From positions 310,001 through 374,000 of the forward strand of contig JBJHCW010000004.1 in NCBI GenBank assembly GCA_050486205.1: a stretch of DNA of 64,000 nt, given 5' to 3'. The translations under genes were made by a program, and so were the position numbers. The notes beneath the pieces were generated by a model that made no database searches, was not told the DNA's origin, and worked only from the letters and a program-made list of their open reading frames with translations. The first letter of the stretch is position 1. Each line of letters begins with the position of its first letter. This DNA is from PWQG01 sp050486205 (GTDB taxonomy: Bacteria > Pseudomonadota > Gammaproteobacteria > Pseudomonadales > Pseudohongiellaceae). Below are positions 51,396 through 59,875 of the stretch, in pieces.

Positions 51396-52208
51396 ATGCC
51401 GATAAAACACGTCAACAATGTCCCGGAATGGCAACGCCGCGAGCCATTGAAACAGTACCTGATCTGGGCAGGCTGGATGCTGGGTACCATGCTGTTTGTG
51501 TTCTGCTGGATGCTGATTTCCGAGAACACCATCTGGGAATTCCTTTATGACGCGCCAGCCCAGGGTGCCAGTCTGCTGGGGCGGATGGTGCCGCCAGACT
51601 GGAGCATCACCAGCTCGCTGATGATTCCTCTCTGGGACACGATCAATATCGCTACTACCGGCACGGTGCTGGGCGTGATTGTGGCTTTTCCGCTGGCTTT
51701 TCTGGCCGCGCGTAACACCACCCCGCATCCGGTACTGCGCGGTTTTGCCCTGGCCATCATTGTCAGCTCGCGCTCCATCAACTCACTGATCTGGGCCATG
51801 TTGCTGGTGACCATTGTTGGCCCCGGCATTTTTGCTGGCATGCTGGCCATTGCGCTGCGCTCCATTGGTTTTGTGGGAAAACTGCTGTATGAGGCCATCG
51901 AGGAAATCCAGCCAAGCACAGTTGAGGCCATTTCGGCCACCGGGGCCAGCAGGTCACAGGTACTGGCCTGGTCCGTGTGGCCCCAGATCATGCCAGCCTT
52001 TGCTGGCATCACCGTTTACCGCTGGGACATCAACATTCGCGAATCCACCGTGCTGGGCCTTGTTGGTGCGGGTGGTATTGGTCTGCAGATGAACGCCGCC
52101 ATCAACAACCTGGCCTGGGCGCAGGTGGCCACGGTGTTTGTGCTGATCTTTGCCACAGTGGTGGTGTCCGAATGGGTGTCAGCCAGAGTGCGCCACGCAG
52201 TTCTGTAA
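51396..52208 (+). CDS. phnE2: PhnE-type phosphonate ABC permease (second)
   Basis: This 270-residue protein is a paralogue of the preceding gene. The EAA loop is QPSTVEAISATGASRSQVLA and the end motif is RWDINIRESTVLGLVGAGGI. Six helices are visible. It pairs with the first PhnE to form the pore. The TAA stop at 52206-52208 overlaps the first base pairs of a GGGGACAG palindromic element, so the element begins within the stop codon. Confidence 0.94.
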   Translation: MPIKHVNNVPEWQRREPLKQYLIWAGWMLGTMLFVFCWMLISENTIWEFLYDAPAQGASLLGRMVPPDWSITSSLMIPLWDTINIATTGTVLGVIVAFPLAFLAARNTTPHPVLRGFALAIIVSSRSINSLIWAMLLVTIVGPGIFAGMLAIALRSIGFVGKLLYEAIEEIQPSTVEAISATGASRSQVLAWSVWPQIMPAFAGITVYRWDINIRESTVLGLVGAGGIGLQMNAAINNLAWAQVATVFVLIFATVVVSEWVSARVRHAVL

Positions 52209-52309
52209 AAAAGGGGACAGATTTATTTTTCGACCTGGAAGGTGGTCCCACTTCGCAGGCTGGCTGTGTGCCTGAATTCAGGCCGAAAAATAAATCTGTC
52301 CCCTTTTTT
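52207..52309. repeat. GGGGACAG palindromic element 1
   Basis: The arms 52207-52232 and 52284-52309 are perfectly complementary over 26 bp. Each has six A:T pairs at the outside, then GGGGACAGATTTATTTTT-type sequence. The 51-bp interior contains a smaller palindrome, GCCTGAATTCAGGC. It begins inside the phnE2 stop codon. The T-run after the CCCC suggests it also works as a terminator. Similar elements lie at 54493 and 57271. Such repeats often accompany REP-associated tyrosine transposases in other genomes (my recollection); none is in the window. Confidence 0.88.
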
Positions 52310-52349
52310 TGTGCTCTTTCCCCGGATGTCACAGTTGTGCCACATGTCG

Positions 52350-52381
52350 AGACAAATTTGTCTTTGCTTTATTTCTTGACG
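52350..52381 (+). promoter_or_regulatory. Palindrome and possible -35 upstream of the quinoprotein gene
   Basis: AGACAAATTTGTCT (52350-52363) is a perfect 14-bp palindrome. A TTGACG -35-like box follows at 52376-52381, with only a poor -10 seventeen bases on. The GTG start is about 90 bp further, leaving an AT-rich leader with GGAGG. An activator or repressor site is likely (inference). Confidence 0.5.
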
Positions 52382-52472
52382 TGGCATTAAATAAGTCTGT
52401 ATGCCGAGACCATTCCCCACAAGGTCTCCGATATAAAAGTAGTAAAATAACAATACGTTGGAGGACATAAGA

Positions 52473-54491
52473 GTGAACACATCATCAACAGGGTGCTTCG
52501 CCCTGAAATCCCTTGTGGCAGCGGCATTCTCCGCGGCCCTATGGCTGCCTTCGCCGGCACAGACCCAGTCCCCAGCCCAGGATTCGGTGGAATGGCTGAC
52601 ACTGGGTTCAGATCACGCACACACCCGTTATACCCCCGCCAATCAGATCAATCGAGACAACTTCAATGATCTGAGCGTGGAGTGGATATGGAACGGCGCC
52701 AGTTTTGGTGCCAGCAGCGGCCGGTCCACGCCCAGCTATATCGACGGGATGTTGTATACCGTGGCCGGTGACCGTCGCCATGTTATTGCCATGGACCCTG
52801 TGACCGGTGAAACCATCTGGTCCTGGCGCGAGCCGCACACGTTCCGCCATGAATACTCCATGCGCAAGGACTACGGCAAGGGTGTGGCTTATGGCGAAGT
52901 CAACGGCCGTGGTGTGATCTACATGCTGACGCCAGCCTACTTTCTGACTGCGCTGGATGCCAAAACCGGCGCGCCACTGCCGGGCTTTGGTGAGGCGGTG
53001 CCGCTACCGGGATTCCCGCCCCACGGCGTAGTGGACCTGCAGCGTATTGTGGCCGAATACATGGGCTACGAATTTGACCCCTACTTTGGTATTCCGCTGG
53101 AGGAGGGTTACATCACCTCGTCTTCACCACCGATTGTGGTCAATGGTGTGGTTGTGGTGGGCAACTCCGCCGAGCAGGGTTACAACCAGACCCGAATCGA
53201 GAATATCCCCGGCGACATCCTGGCTTTTGACACGGTTTCCGGTGAGTTCCTGTGGAAGTTCAATATCATACCGGAGCCGCATGAATTTGGTGCCGATACC
53301 TGGATTGGCATAGACAATCCGCGTGAGTTCACCGGTGAGGTATCACCCTGGGCGCCGCTGTCTGCAGATCCCGAGAACAATATTGTCTACGTGACCACCA
53401 ACCCCCCGACCATTGACTATTACGGGGGGCATGCGCCGGGTGACAATCTTTATGGCACCAGCATCATTGCCCTGGATGTGGATACCGGCGAGCGAATCTG
53501 GCATTTCCAGCTGGTGCGTCACGATGTCTGGAACTATGACACGCCCACCGCACCGGTGCTGCTGGACGTGATGCAGAATGGCCAACGGATACCTGCCGTG
53601 GCCCAGGTCACCAAGCAGTCCTTTGTTTACGCGTTCAACCGGTTGACTGGTGAGCCCTTGTGGCCTATCGAGGACAGACCGGTGCCGCAGTCACGCATTC
53701 CGGGCGAACAACTGGCCGCCACCCAGCCGTTCCCGACCTGGCCATTGCCCTATGAAATGCAGGGTCTGACGCATGATGATCTGATTGATTTCACACCTGC
53801 TCTGCGGGCACAGGCTATCGAGGCGATTGCCGATTATGAGATAGGCCCGCTGTTCAATCCGCCGCTGCATCGTGACAATGATCTGGGCAAAATCGCGGCG
53901 CTCTGGTGCCCGGGTGATGGTGGTGGCTCCAATATCACGGCTCCGCCGGTGGCTGATCCGCATACCGGCATACTGTACGTGACCTCACGCAAAGCCTGCA
54001 GCTCACGTATCCTGGCGCCGTCTGAGGAGCGGGACGCCATGCTGGATCTCCCGACCGGTACTACGTTCGCCGACTATGCCGCGCTGCGTTCACTGCCGAT
54101 TCGTGGGCCACAGGGGCTGCCGCTGTACAAGCCGCCGTTCAGTCGTATCACCGCCATCGACATGAACTCCGGTGAGCATCTGTGGTGGATTCCGGTGGGT
54201 GAGACACCGGACATCATCCGTAATCACCCGGCGCTGTCGGGCATCGATATTGGCGCTACAGGCACAGGTGCCATGCCGCCCATGTTGACCACACCGGATC
54301 TGTTGATGTATGCCAGCACCGCTCACGACGGTACGCCGCTGCTGTTTGCAGTGGACAAGCAGTCCGGAGAGGAGCTGGGTCGTGTGCAGGTACCTGCGAC
54401 CAGTAACTACGGCATGATGAGTTATGTTCACCAGGGCAAGCAGTACGTCATTCTGCAGACCAGTGGCACGCTGACCGCGCTGGCGCTGTAG
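52473..54491 (+). CDS. PQQ-dependent quinoprotein dehydrogenase (glucose-dehydrogenase-like)
   Basis: GTG 52473 is chosen (672 residues), with GGAGG eight bases upstream; a TTG at 52458 lies across that site. A signal peptide ends near PAQTQ. The beta-propeller shows W-motifs such as SGEFLWKFNII, TGERIWHFQLV and SGEHLWWIPV. The region RHDVWNYDTPTAP matches the active-site loop of membrane glucose dehydrogenase relatives, but the catalytic Asp position is Asn here (N354), with Asp two residues on (D356). There is no cytochrome c motif (CxxCH). It probably oxidises a sugar or alcohol in the periplasm; the substrate is unknown. Confidence 0.85.
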   Translation: MNTSSTGCFALKSLVAAAFSAALWLPSPAQTQSPAQDSVEWLTLGSDHAHTRYTPANQINRDNFNDLSVEWIWNGASFGASSGRSTPSYIDGMLYTVAGDRRHVIAMDPVTGETIWSWREPHTFRHEYSMRKDYGKGVAYGEVNGRGVIYMLTPAYFLTALDAKTGAPLPGFGEAVPLPGFPPHGVVDLQRIVAEYMGYEFDPYFGIPLEEGYITSSSPPIVVNGVVVVGNSAEQGYNQTRIENIPGDILAFDTVSGEFLWKFNIIPEPHEFGADTWIGIDNPREFTGEVSPWAPLSADPENNIVYVTTNPPTIDYYGGHAPGDNLYGTSIIALDVDTGERIWHFQLVRHDVWNYDTPTAPVLLDVMQNGQRIPAVAQVTKQSFVYAFNRLTGEPLWPIEDRPVPQSRIPGEQLAATQPFPTWPLPYEMQGLTHDDLIDFTPALRAQAIEAIADYEIGPLFNPPLHRDNDLGKIAALWCPGDGGGSNITAPPVADPHTGILYVTSRKACSSRILAPSEERDAMLDLPTGTTFADYAALRSLPIRGPQGLPLYKPPFSRITAIDMNSGEHLWWIPVGETPDIIRNHPALSGIDIGATGTGAMPPMLTTPDLLMYASTAHDGTPLLFAVDKQSGEELGRVQVPATSNYGMMSYVHQGKQYVILQTSGTLTALAL

Positions 54492-54492
54492 G

Positions 54493-54576
54493 AAAAAAGG
54501 GGACAGATCTATTTTGCCCGGCTAGCGCAAGTTTGCGCCAAGCCTGGAGGGGCAAAATAGATCTGTCCCCTTTTTT
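54493..54576. repeat. GGGGACAG palindromic element 2
   Basis: The arms 54493-54519 and 54550-54576 are perfectly complementary over 27 bp. They share the AAAAAAGGGGACAGAT start with element 1 but then read CTATTTTGCCC, with matching changes in both arms. The 30-bp interior differs from element 1. It lies two bases after the quinoprotein stop and six bases before the convergent response-regulator stop, so it could terminate both transcripts. Confidence 0.88.
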
Positions 54577-54582
54577 ACACCG

Positions 54583-55227
54583 CTACACCACACCCAGATT
54601 GATCGCCCGCAGCACCGCCTGCGTGCGGTCCCGCACCCCGAGCTTCTCCAGAATCGATGATACCTGGTTTTTGACGGTGCCCTCGGACTTGTGGATGGCC
54701 AGGGAGATCTCCTTGTTACTGTAACCGCCAGCCATGAGTCTGAGCACTGCCAGCTCCTTTTCTGTCAGCGTCTCCGGTTCGGAATAACCTTCGAACTGCT
54801 GATCCATCGAGGACAGGCCCTTGAGGATGCGTTCGGTAATGGCGGGTTGAACGAGACTGCCACCCCGGTGAACTGTCTCTATGGCATTGACCAGATTGTC
54901 CAGTGAAACATCCTTGAGCAGATATCCTTTTGCTCCGGCTTTCAGGCCCTCAAGTACCAGGCTATGATCATCGAATGTTGTGAGAATCACACATGGCACC
55001 TCAAATCCGGCAGCATTCAGCGCATGGATTGCCTGAATGCCGTTCATTTCCGGCATACGAATGTCCAGCAGAATGACATCGGGCTGCCATCGCTCGGCAC
55101 CTGACACCACAGCGCTACCGTCGGCCACCTGACCTACCACCTCAATGTTGTCGCTGAGTTCCAGCAGACTGCAGATGCCCTGGCGCACCAGTGTCTGATC
55201 GTCGGCTAGCATCACTCTGATTTTCAT
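54583..55227 (-). CDS. NarL/FixJ-type response regulator
   Basis: This 214-residue protein has a receiver domain (MLADDQTLVRQGICSLLE, phospho-acceptor D55 in VILLDIRMPEMNG, then LTTFDD and AKGYLLKDVS with the conserved Lys). The C-terminal LuxR-type helix-turn-helix reads LTEKELAVLRLMAGGYSNKE and KSEGTVKNQVSSILEKLGVR. It is a DNA-binding regulator, probably activated by the kinase encoded immediately upstream, whose stop overlaps its start by four bases. The targets are unknown. The quinoprotein gene lies convergent to it, not as a clear target. Confidence 0.94.
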   Translation of the reverse strand: MKIRVMLADDQTLVRQGICSLLELSDNIEVVGQVADGSAVVSGAERWQPDVILLDIRMPEMNGIQAIHALNAAGFEVPCVILTTFDDHSLVLEGLKAGAKGYLLKDVSLDNLVNAIETVHRGGSLVQPAITERILKGLSSMDQQFEGYSEPETLTEKELAVLRLMAGGYSNKEISLAIHKSEGTVKNQVSSILEKLGVRDRTQAVLRAINLGVV

Positions 55228-56366
55228 GCGCCTGCCTCCACCGGCAATCGAACCTGCACAAGAAAACCCTCCTCCTGCTGTTGCCAGCTGACCTCACCAC
55301 TGAATTCTGCCAGTCGCTCGCGCATGCCAATCAGACCATTGCCGGGTGTGATTTCATTGTTGCCGTGGCCGTTGTCCTCAATAGTCAGGAAAAACTCGTT
55401 GTAGAACTGCGCCAGCCCAATTCGACACCGTGTGGCGTTACTGTGCCGAAGAACATTGGTCAATGCCTCCTGGGTGCAGCGCAGCAGTGTTTCTGCAACG
55501 GCTACTTCTTTCACAACAGTAGCCGCCGAAAGATCCAGGTCCACCTGCAGATCGGGAATGTCTGCGACCAGTTTTTCAATGGCGGTTTTCAGGTTCACGG
55601 AATCGTCGTCCCGCAATTCACTGACGGCAGTGCGCAGATCGCTCAGCAGGAGTTTTGCCAGCGCAAGGGACTGCTCCACTTTTTCCTGACCTTTCCCCTC
55701 TGTGATGTGTGTTGCCACCTCCAGTTGCAGTATGAGCGCGGTCATGTGATGACCAAGCAGGTCATGCAGGTCGCGCGCAATGCGCAGCCGTTCTGACTCT
55801 CGGGAGTGTTGCGACAGCAGTTCGCGGGTAGCAATCAGTTCGCGATTGAGGTTGGCGGTGTGTTCGCGAAGTTCGCGTTCGCGGTGAAAGCGGTGAATGA
55901 CAATGAGGGCGAACAGGTGAAAAAGTCCCAGCGTTACGGTGTTGGTCATTGCGATTGACAGTTGCCCTGGCCACAGGGTGATCTGTCCCAAACTGAAAGC
56001 CAGAATCGCAACAAGTGTCAATGCAATGGTCTTGCGGATCGGGAAGAGTTCAGCGGCCTGCACCACCCAGACAATGCCAAGAATGGCAACATAGCCCATA
56101 TCAATCTGCAGGTACAAAACCAGTATGAGCGGCGCCTGCAACCAGAACAGGCCCAGCATCCGTGATCGGTTGTTTGTGGCCCACGGGCTCAGGAATACAA
56201 CAAAGGCGGCGACCTGGGCCACAAACAATCCGGCCACTGCCCACCATTGCGGCGTCAGCGTCTGCCCTGAGGTGTGCATTGTATTAAGCGACAGGGCGGC
56301 CACCGCTGTCATCACGATGACGCCCAGCCAGTTCAGTGCGCTTTCGACGTTCAAGATGCTTTTCAT
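55224..56366 (-). CDS. NarX-type sensor histidine kinase (HisKA_3)
   Basis: I start at the ATG ending at 56366 (380 residues); the frame is open to 56441 but the extra residues are not convincing. About six membrane helices fill the first 160 residues, with no large periplasmic domain, so it may sense the membrane or a small ligand. A short coiled coil leads to RIARDLHDLLGHHMTALILQ, with H201 the phosphorylation site of HisKA_3 kinases. The ATPase domain shows TLLRCTQEALTNVLRHSNAT (N box) and DNGHGN then GLIGMRERL (G boxes). It is coupled to the response-regulator gene by a four-base overlap. Confidence 0.93.
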   Translation of the reverse strand: MKSILNVESALNWLGVIVMTAVAALSLNTMHTSGQTLTPQWWAVAGLFVAQVAAFVVFLSPWATNNRSRMLGLFWLQAPLILVLYLQIDMGYVAILGIVWVVQAAELFPIRKTIALTLVAILAFSLGQITLWPGQLSIAMTNTVTLGLFHLFALIVIHRFHRERELREHTANLNRELIATRELLSQHSRESERLRIARDLHDLLGHHMTALILQLEVATHITEGKGQEKVEQSLALAKLLLSDLRTAVSELRDDDSVNLKTAIEKLVADIPDLQVDLDLSAATVVKEVAVAETLLRCTQEALTNVLRHSNATRCRIGLAQFYNEFFLTIEDNGHGNNEITPGNGLIGMRERLAEFSGEVSWQQQEEGFLVQVRLPVEAGA

Positions 56367-56511
56367 GATGCTCAGTATGTCATGCCTTTGCTGCGGCTCC
56401 CATAGGCCGAAAGTCACGATTTCCATAATGACTTGTGGCACTTACGCCTGTGCTCGAATGTAGCCAGGATGATCGTCAATGTGACATGTAACGACCTTCA
56501 GGAGAGCCATT

Positions 56512-57261
56512 ATGACACTGCTTCACGATCTTGCGTTCACTGTACATCTGGCTGTTGGCGTGTGCGCATTGCTGGTTTTCTGGGTGCCCCTGTTTACGCG
56601 CAAGGGTGCGCTGAATCATCGCCGCTTCGGTCGTGCCTTTGCCTGGGTGATGTACGCGGTTGCCGGTACAGGCATGGTGATGTCACTTGTGGATATTCAC
56701 CAGCCGCTGGCCTCACACGCGCCGGGGCTGTCAGTGGGTGCCGCGGAGGCGGGCGCGGTAATACGGCAGATAAGAACCCAGGCCCTGTTTCTGTTCTCGC
56801 TCAGTGTGCTGGTGCTCACCACCACCCGGCATGGCTGGTTGGTCGCCCTGTACAAGAATGATCGCCGGGTGCTGCGCCGGCCGGCACATGTTGGCCTTTG
56901 TACGGGCCTGCTGGTGGTCGGTTTGGGTCTGAGCATCGTGGGGTGGCAAGGTGGTCAGATCCTGCTCATGGTATTTGGTGTTTTCGAGATGATCATCGCT
57001 GGCAATTATCTGCGCTTCATTTACAAGGCCGGGCTCGGGGTCAGAGAGTGGGTGGTTGAGCACCTGGGTGCGCTGATCGGCTCCGGCATCGGGGCGTATA
57101 CGGCATTTTTTGTATTCGGAGGCACGCGTCTGTTCCAGTCGCTTTTCCAGGGTTCGTTTTCCGACGCCAGTATTGTGCTCTGGGTGGCCCCGGGAGTGCT
57201 GGGTGGCGTAGCGATAGCAGTGCTTTCCCGGCGTCACGGCCGGGGATTGCAGCGCCGGTAG
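56512..57261 (+). CDS. Seven-helix membrane protein of unknown function
   Basis: This is a 249-residue protein with AGGAG seven bases before the ATG. Seven hydrophobic helices are visible (LAFTVHLAVGVCALLVFWVP, MYAVAGTGMVMSLVD, ALFLFSLSVLVLTT and others), with a basic loop RHGWLVALYKNDRRVLRRPA in the middle. The start His pair and the layout recall DUF2306-like or heme-handling membrane proteins, but I cannot assign it. It is divergent from the two-component kinase with a 145-bp region and is therefore a candidate target of that system (inference). Confidence 0.75.
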   Translation: MTLLHDLAFTVHLAVGVCALLVFWVPLFTRKGALNHRRFGRAFAWVMYAVAGTGMVMSLVDIHQPLASHAPGLSVGAAEAGAVIRQIRTQALFLFSLSVLVLTTTRHGWLVALYKNDRRVLRRPAHVGLCTGLLVVGLGLSIVGWQGGQILLMVFGVFEMIIAGNYLRFIYKAGLGVREWVVEHLGALIGSGIGAYTAFFVFGGTRLFQSLFQGSFSDASIVLWVAPGVLGGVAIAVLSRRHGRGLQRR

Positions 57262-57270
57262 AACAGGGCG

Positions 57271-57354
57271 AAAAAAGGGGACAGATTTATTTATGACTCT
57301 CCAGGCTGGCGCACTTCTGGCCTGCCAGGTAAAAATAAACCTGTCCCCTTTTTT
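57271..57354. repeat. GGGGACAG palindromic element 3
   Basis: The arms 57271-57292 and 57333-57354 match over 22 bp with one mismatch, which becomes a G-U pair in the minus-strand transcript. The outer sequence AAAAAAGGGGACAGATTTATTT is shared with element 1; the interior is different. It fills the gap between convergent genes ending at 57261 and 57358 and has T-runs on both strands, so it may serve as a two-way terminator. Confidence 0.88.
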
Positions 57355-57357
57355 GGG

Positions 57358-57750
57358 TCAGGCTGCTGCGGTTGGTGTCCTGCGCGTACTTTTGACGTAA
57401 TGCACTTTCATGATGATCATACCGGCGAGAATGGACAGGGAAGCAATGGCCAGAATCGGTTCCAGCACCTGCATTGGCGCCATCTGTCCATAAAGCATGA
57501 ACAGACCTGCACTCAGTACCACGGCGCCAGCCTGGTGCGCATAGAACTGAACCTTGGCCAGTGTGGTGTCATCCGGTAGCTGCCACACGTGGTAAAGCGT
57601 ACCGTAGACGAAGTTGAGCACAAAACCGACCAGCAGTATGTGTGCGTGTGCGACCATCTGAAGGTGGTTCTGTGAAGCGGCCATGTAGATGCCCAGCAGC
57701 AGGCCCAGCAAGGCGAATCCCAATCCCACAATAATGAAGCGACGTGCCAT
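57358..57750 (-). CDS. Small four-helix membrane protein, cytochrome-oxidase-I-like
   Basis: This is a 130-residue protein with four helices. The second helix has HLQMVAHAHILLVGFVLNFV then YGTLYHVW, in which the two close histidines and a later His resemble the heme-binding helix of heme-copper oxidase subunit I. Small proteins of this type occur in many Proteobacteria, with no defined role (my recollection). It could be a heme-binding or redox-related membrane protein (inference). It is followed by GGGGACAG element 3. Confidence 0.75.
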   Translation of the reverse strand: MARRFIIVGLGFALLGLLLGIYMAASQNHLQMVAHAHILLVGFVLNFVYGTLYHVWQLPDDTTLAKVQFYAHQAGAVVLSAGLFMLYGQMAPMQVLEPILAIASLSILAGMIIMKVHYVKSTRRTPTAAA

Positions 57751-57880
57751 GATGTATCTCCTTGTCGAACTTATGATTTTCTTGTCTCAACAGCGGTGTT
57801 CCGACACAGCATTGGAACGCAAGGATTATATTACTTGTGGGGGTTGAACGGGAAGCAAAGTGTCACCGGGTCGGGCGCAC

Positions 57881-58258
57881 TTATTCGTGATAGCTGGAGC
57901 CGATCAGCACGGTATTGCCTTCACTGTCGCGGAACAGGGCAAACCACTCCTCAGGATTCCATGGGGCAGGGCGCGGGCCCTGGGTGAAATGCACGCCCTT
58001 GGCCTGCAGCTCCTCAAATGTGCTTTGTACATCGTCGACAGCCAGCACCAGTGCGGGCAGGTCGGAGGGCATGGAGTTGGCGCGGCGCACCAGGACGATT
58101 GCAGTTTCGGCGCCGGGAATGCCGAGTTCAATCCAGCGCCAATCGCGTTTATAGGGGGTGTTCTGCAGGATACGCATGCCCAGCTTGTCACGATAGAAGC
58201 GCACGGCACGGTTCTGGTTGAGGACTGGTAAATTGGTGAACTTGATGTAATGCAGCAT
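57881..58258 (-). CDS. VOC-superfamily (glyoxalase/bleomycin-resistance-like) protein
   Basis: This 125-residue cytoplasmic protein has two beta-alpha-beta-beta-beta repeats. The first reads FTNLPVLNQNRAVRFYRDKL, GMRILQN, and the second PALVLAVDDVQSTFEELQAK followed by FRDSEGNTVLIG. The late Glu is a common metal ligand, but the first His is not clear. Members include glyoxalases, dioxygenases and drug-binding proteins, and the exact activity is not predicted. Confidence 0.9.
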   Translation of the reverse strand: MLHYIKFTNLPVLNQNRAVRFYRDKLGMRILQNTPYKRDWRWIELGIPGAETAIVLVRRANSMPSDLPALVLAVDDVQSTFEELQAKGVHFTQGPRPAPWNPEEWFALFRDSEGNTVLIGSSYHE

Positions 58259-58381
58259 CGTTATGCTCTCGTCTCAAGCGGCCGATTCTAACACAGTTTT
58301 CGGGGAGCGTGCCGAGGCAGTATGTGAGCACCCGCGCCCTCATTCTGCGGTTGGCATCCCGCTGCCCTCACGCCACTTGCC

Positions 58382-59752
58382 TCATCCGGCCATCAACGAG
58401 GAGAGGAACAAAGTGGCCAGCCCCAGATAGACTGTCACCCCGGTGATGTCGGTAATCGTGGTCAGGATCGGCCCGGTCATCATCGCCGGATCCTTGCCCA
58501 TGCGTTTGATCAGGAACGGAATGGTGCCGCCAACAACGCCAGCGAGCAGGACATTGAGGCCCAATGCCAACCCGGCGATCACCCCCAGCACGATGTTGCC
58601 CTGCAGGAGCCAGGCGATGACCGAGAACATGATGCCGAGTGCCAGGCCGTTCATCAGGCCTATGGCCAACTCCTTGCGCATGGCTTTCCAGAAGTCGATC
58701 AGCCGGGCTTCCCCGAGAGCAATACTGCGTATGGAAACCGACAGTGCCTGGATACCCACATTGCCGCCCATATCGGTGATCATCGGCAGGAACGCAGCCA
58801 GAATGGCCACTTGCACAATGGTGTCCTCGAAAGAGCTGATCACAGCCACGGCGCCGAGATTCAGGAACACATTGGCAGCCATCCAGGGCAAACGTCTGCG
58901 AGCTGCCTGCTTTGGCGGGGTGTAGAATGACTCATCCGGTGAGGCGGCATTAATGGCGACCATGTGATCAGCTACAGTGCTTGCCAGCAGATCCATTGAT
59001 TGGCCGATGCTGATGATGCCCACCAGAATATCGTTGTCATCAACCACCGGAATCATCTTCAGTCGCCGCGAGCGGACCCGGCGCGCAGCTTCTACCGCAT
59101 CATCGCTTGCGCGTATGGCAAACACGTCCGGGGTCATGATCTCGCTGGCTTTTCGTGAGGGGTCGGAGAGCATCAGTTCCCGCAGCGAAATCACGCCAAG
59201 CAGCACGCCAGTGCCGGGTGCCACAACAAAAAGGTAGGCTGTGCGCTCCATCTCTGCGGGTGCAGACCGGACCGACTCGATTGCTTCGCTCACCAGCGTG
59301 TCCGGTTCCACAGACAGAAAGTGCGGGCTCATCACGGCACCGGCAGTACCTTCTTCCCAGGCAGCCAGTGCCTCGATCCGCCGGCGATATTCCGGTGTCA
59401 GTTGTGACAGCAGCGATTCCGCATACGCTTCAGGCATCATGGCCAGCACGTCTGTCATGCGTTCCGGGGCCATCTCGGCCAGCAGCGATCCTGCATCGTC
59501 CTCGCTCATCGCCTGCAGCACGGTGACTGTCAGCGCCGGTGGCAGATAACCGGCGATGTCCGCGGCCTTGTTCCAGCCCACGTGTGTCAGATAGGCGGTG
59601 ACAGTGGGCAGAGGTAGCTCTGTGAGTATTCTGGCAGTACGCAGCGCCGAGAGTTGTCTGGCTGTCTGGCGTGCCTGGTCAATGTCACCCGCTTTGAGAT
59701 GCAGTGCCGTTTCGCGAGCGTATTTCTCCAGATTGCTGGCAACGAGTAACAT
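58382..59752 (-). CDS. mgtE: MgtE magnesium transporter
   Basis: This is a 456-residue protein. The N-terminal helical MgtE domain (about 1-130) and two CBS domains (HFLSVEPDTLVSEAIESVRS and MTPDVFAIRASDDAVEAARR) sense Mg2+. Five membrane helices follow, with PMITDMGGNVGIQALSVSIR and GKDPAMMTGPILTTITDITG, where the Asp residues line the Mg2+ pore. It is a Mg2+ channel of the inner membrane, gated by cytoplasmic Mg2+. The leader (about 59761-59826) contains an imperfect inverted repeat TCCCTTG/CAAGGGA, whose role is not known. Confidence 0.95.
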   Translation of the reverse strand: MLLVASNLEKYARETALHLKAGDIDQARQTARQLSALRTARILTELPLPTVTAYLTHVGWNKAADIAGYLPPALTVTVLQAMSEDDAGSLLAEMAPERMTDVLAMMPEAYAESLLSQLTPEYRRRIEALAAWEEGTAGAVMSPHFLSVEPDTLVSEAIESVRSAPAEMERTAYLFVVAPGTGVLLGVISLRELMLSDPSRKASEIMTPDVFAIRASDDAVEAARRVRSRRLKMIPVVDDNDILVGIISIGQSMDLLASTVADHMVAINAASPDESFYTPPKQAARRRLPWMAANVFLNLGAVAVISSFEDTIVQVAILAAFLPMITDMGGNVGIQALSVSIRSIALGEARLIDFWKAMRKELAIGLMNGLALGIMFSVIAWLLQGNIVLGVIAGLALGLNVLLAGVVGGTIPFLIKRMGKDPAMMTGPILTTITDITGVTVYLGLATLFLSSLMAG

Positions 59753-59875
59753 GTCCGATCTCCCTTGAGTTGTTGGCGGCCTTGCGCAATCATAACCGGT
59801 TTGAATATCGACTCAACACCAAGGGAATCAATCAGAGGTTCCCAAGGTTTTTCCAATTGGCTCGGGTGGTTCAGA

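Noticed and set aside
59761..59826. Mg2+ riboswitch in the mgtE leader
   Set aside because: Only a weak imperfect inverted repeat is seen; the conserved M-box or YkoK core was not recognised.
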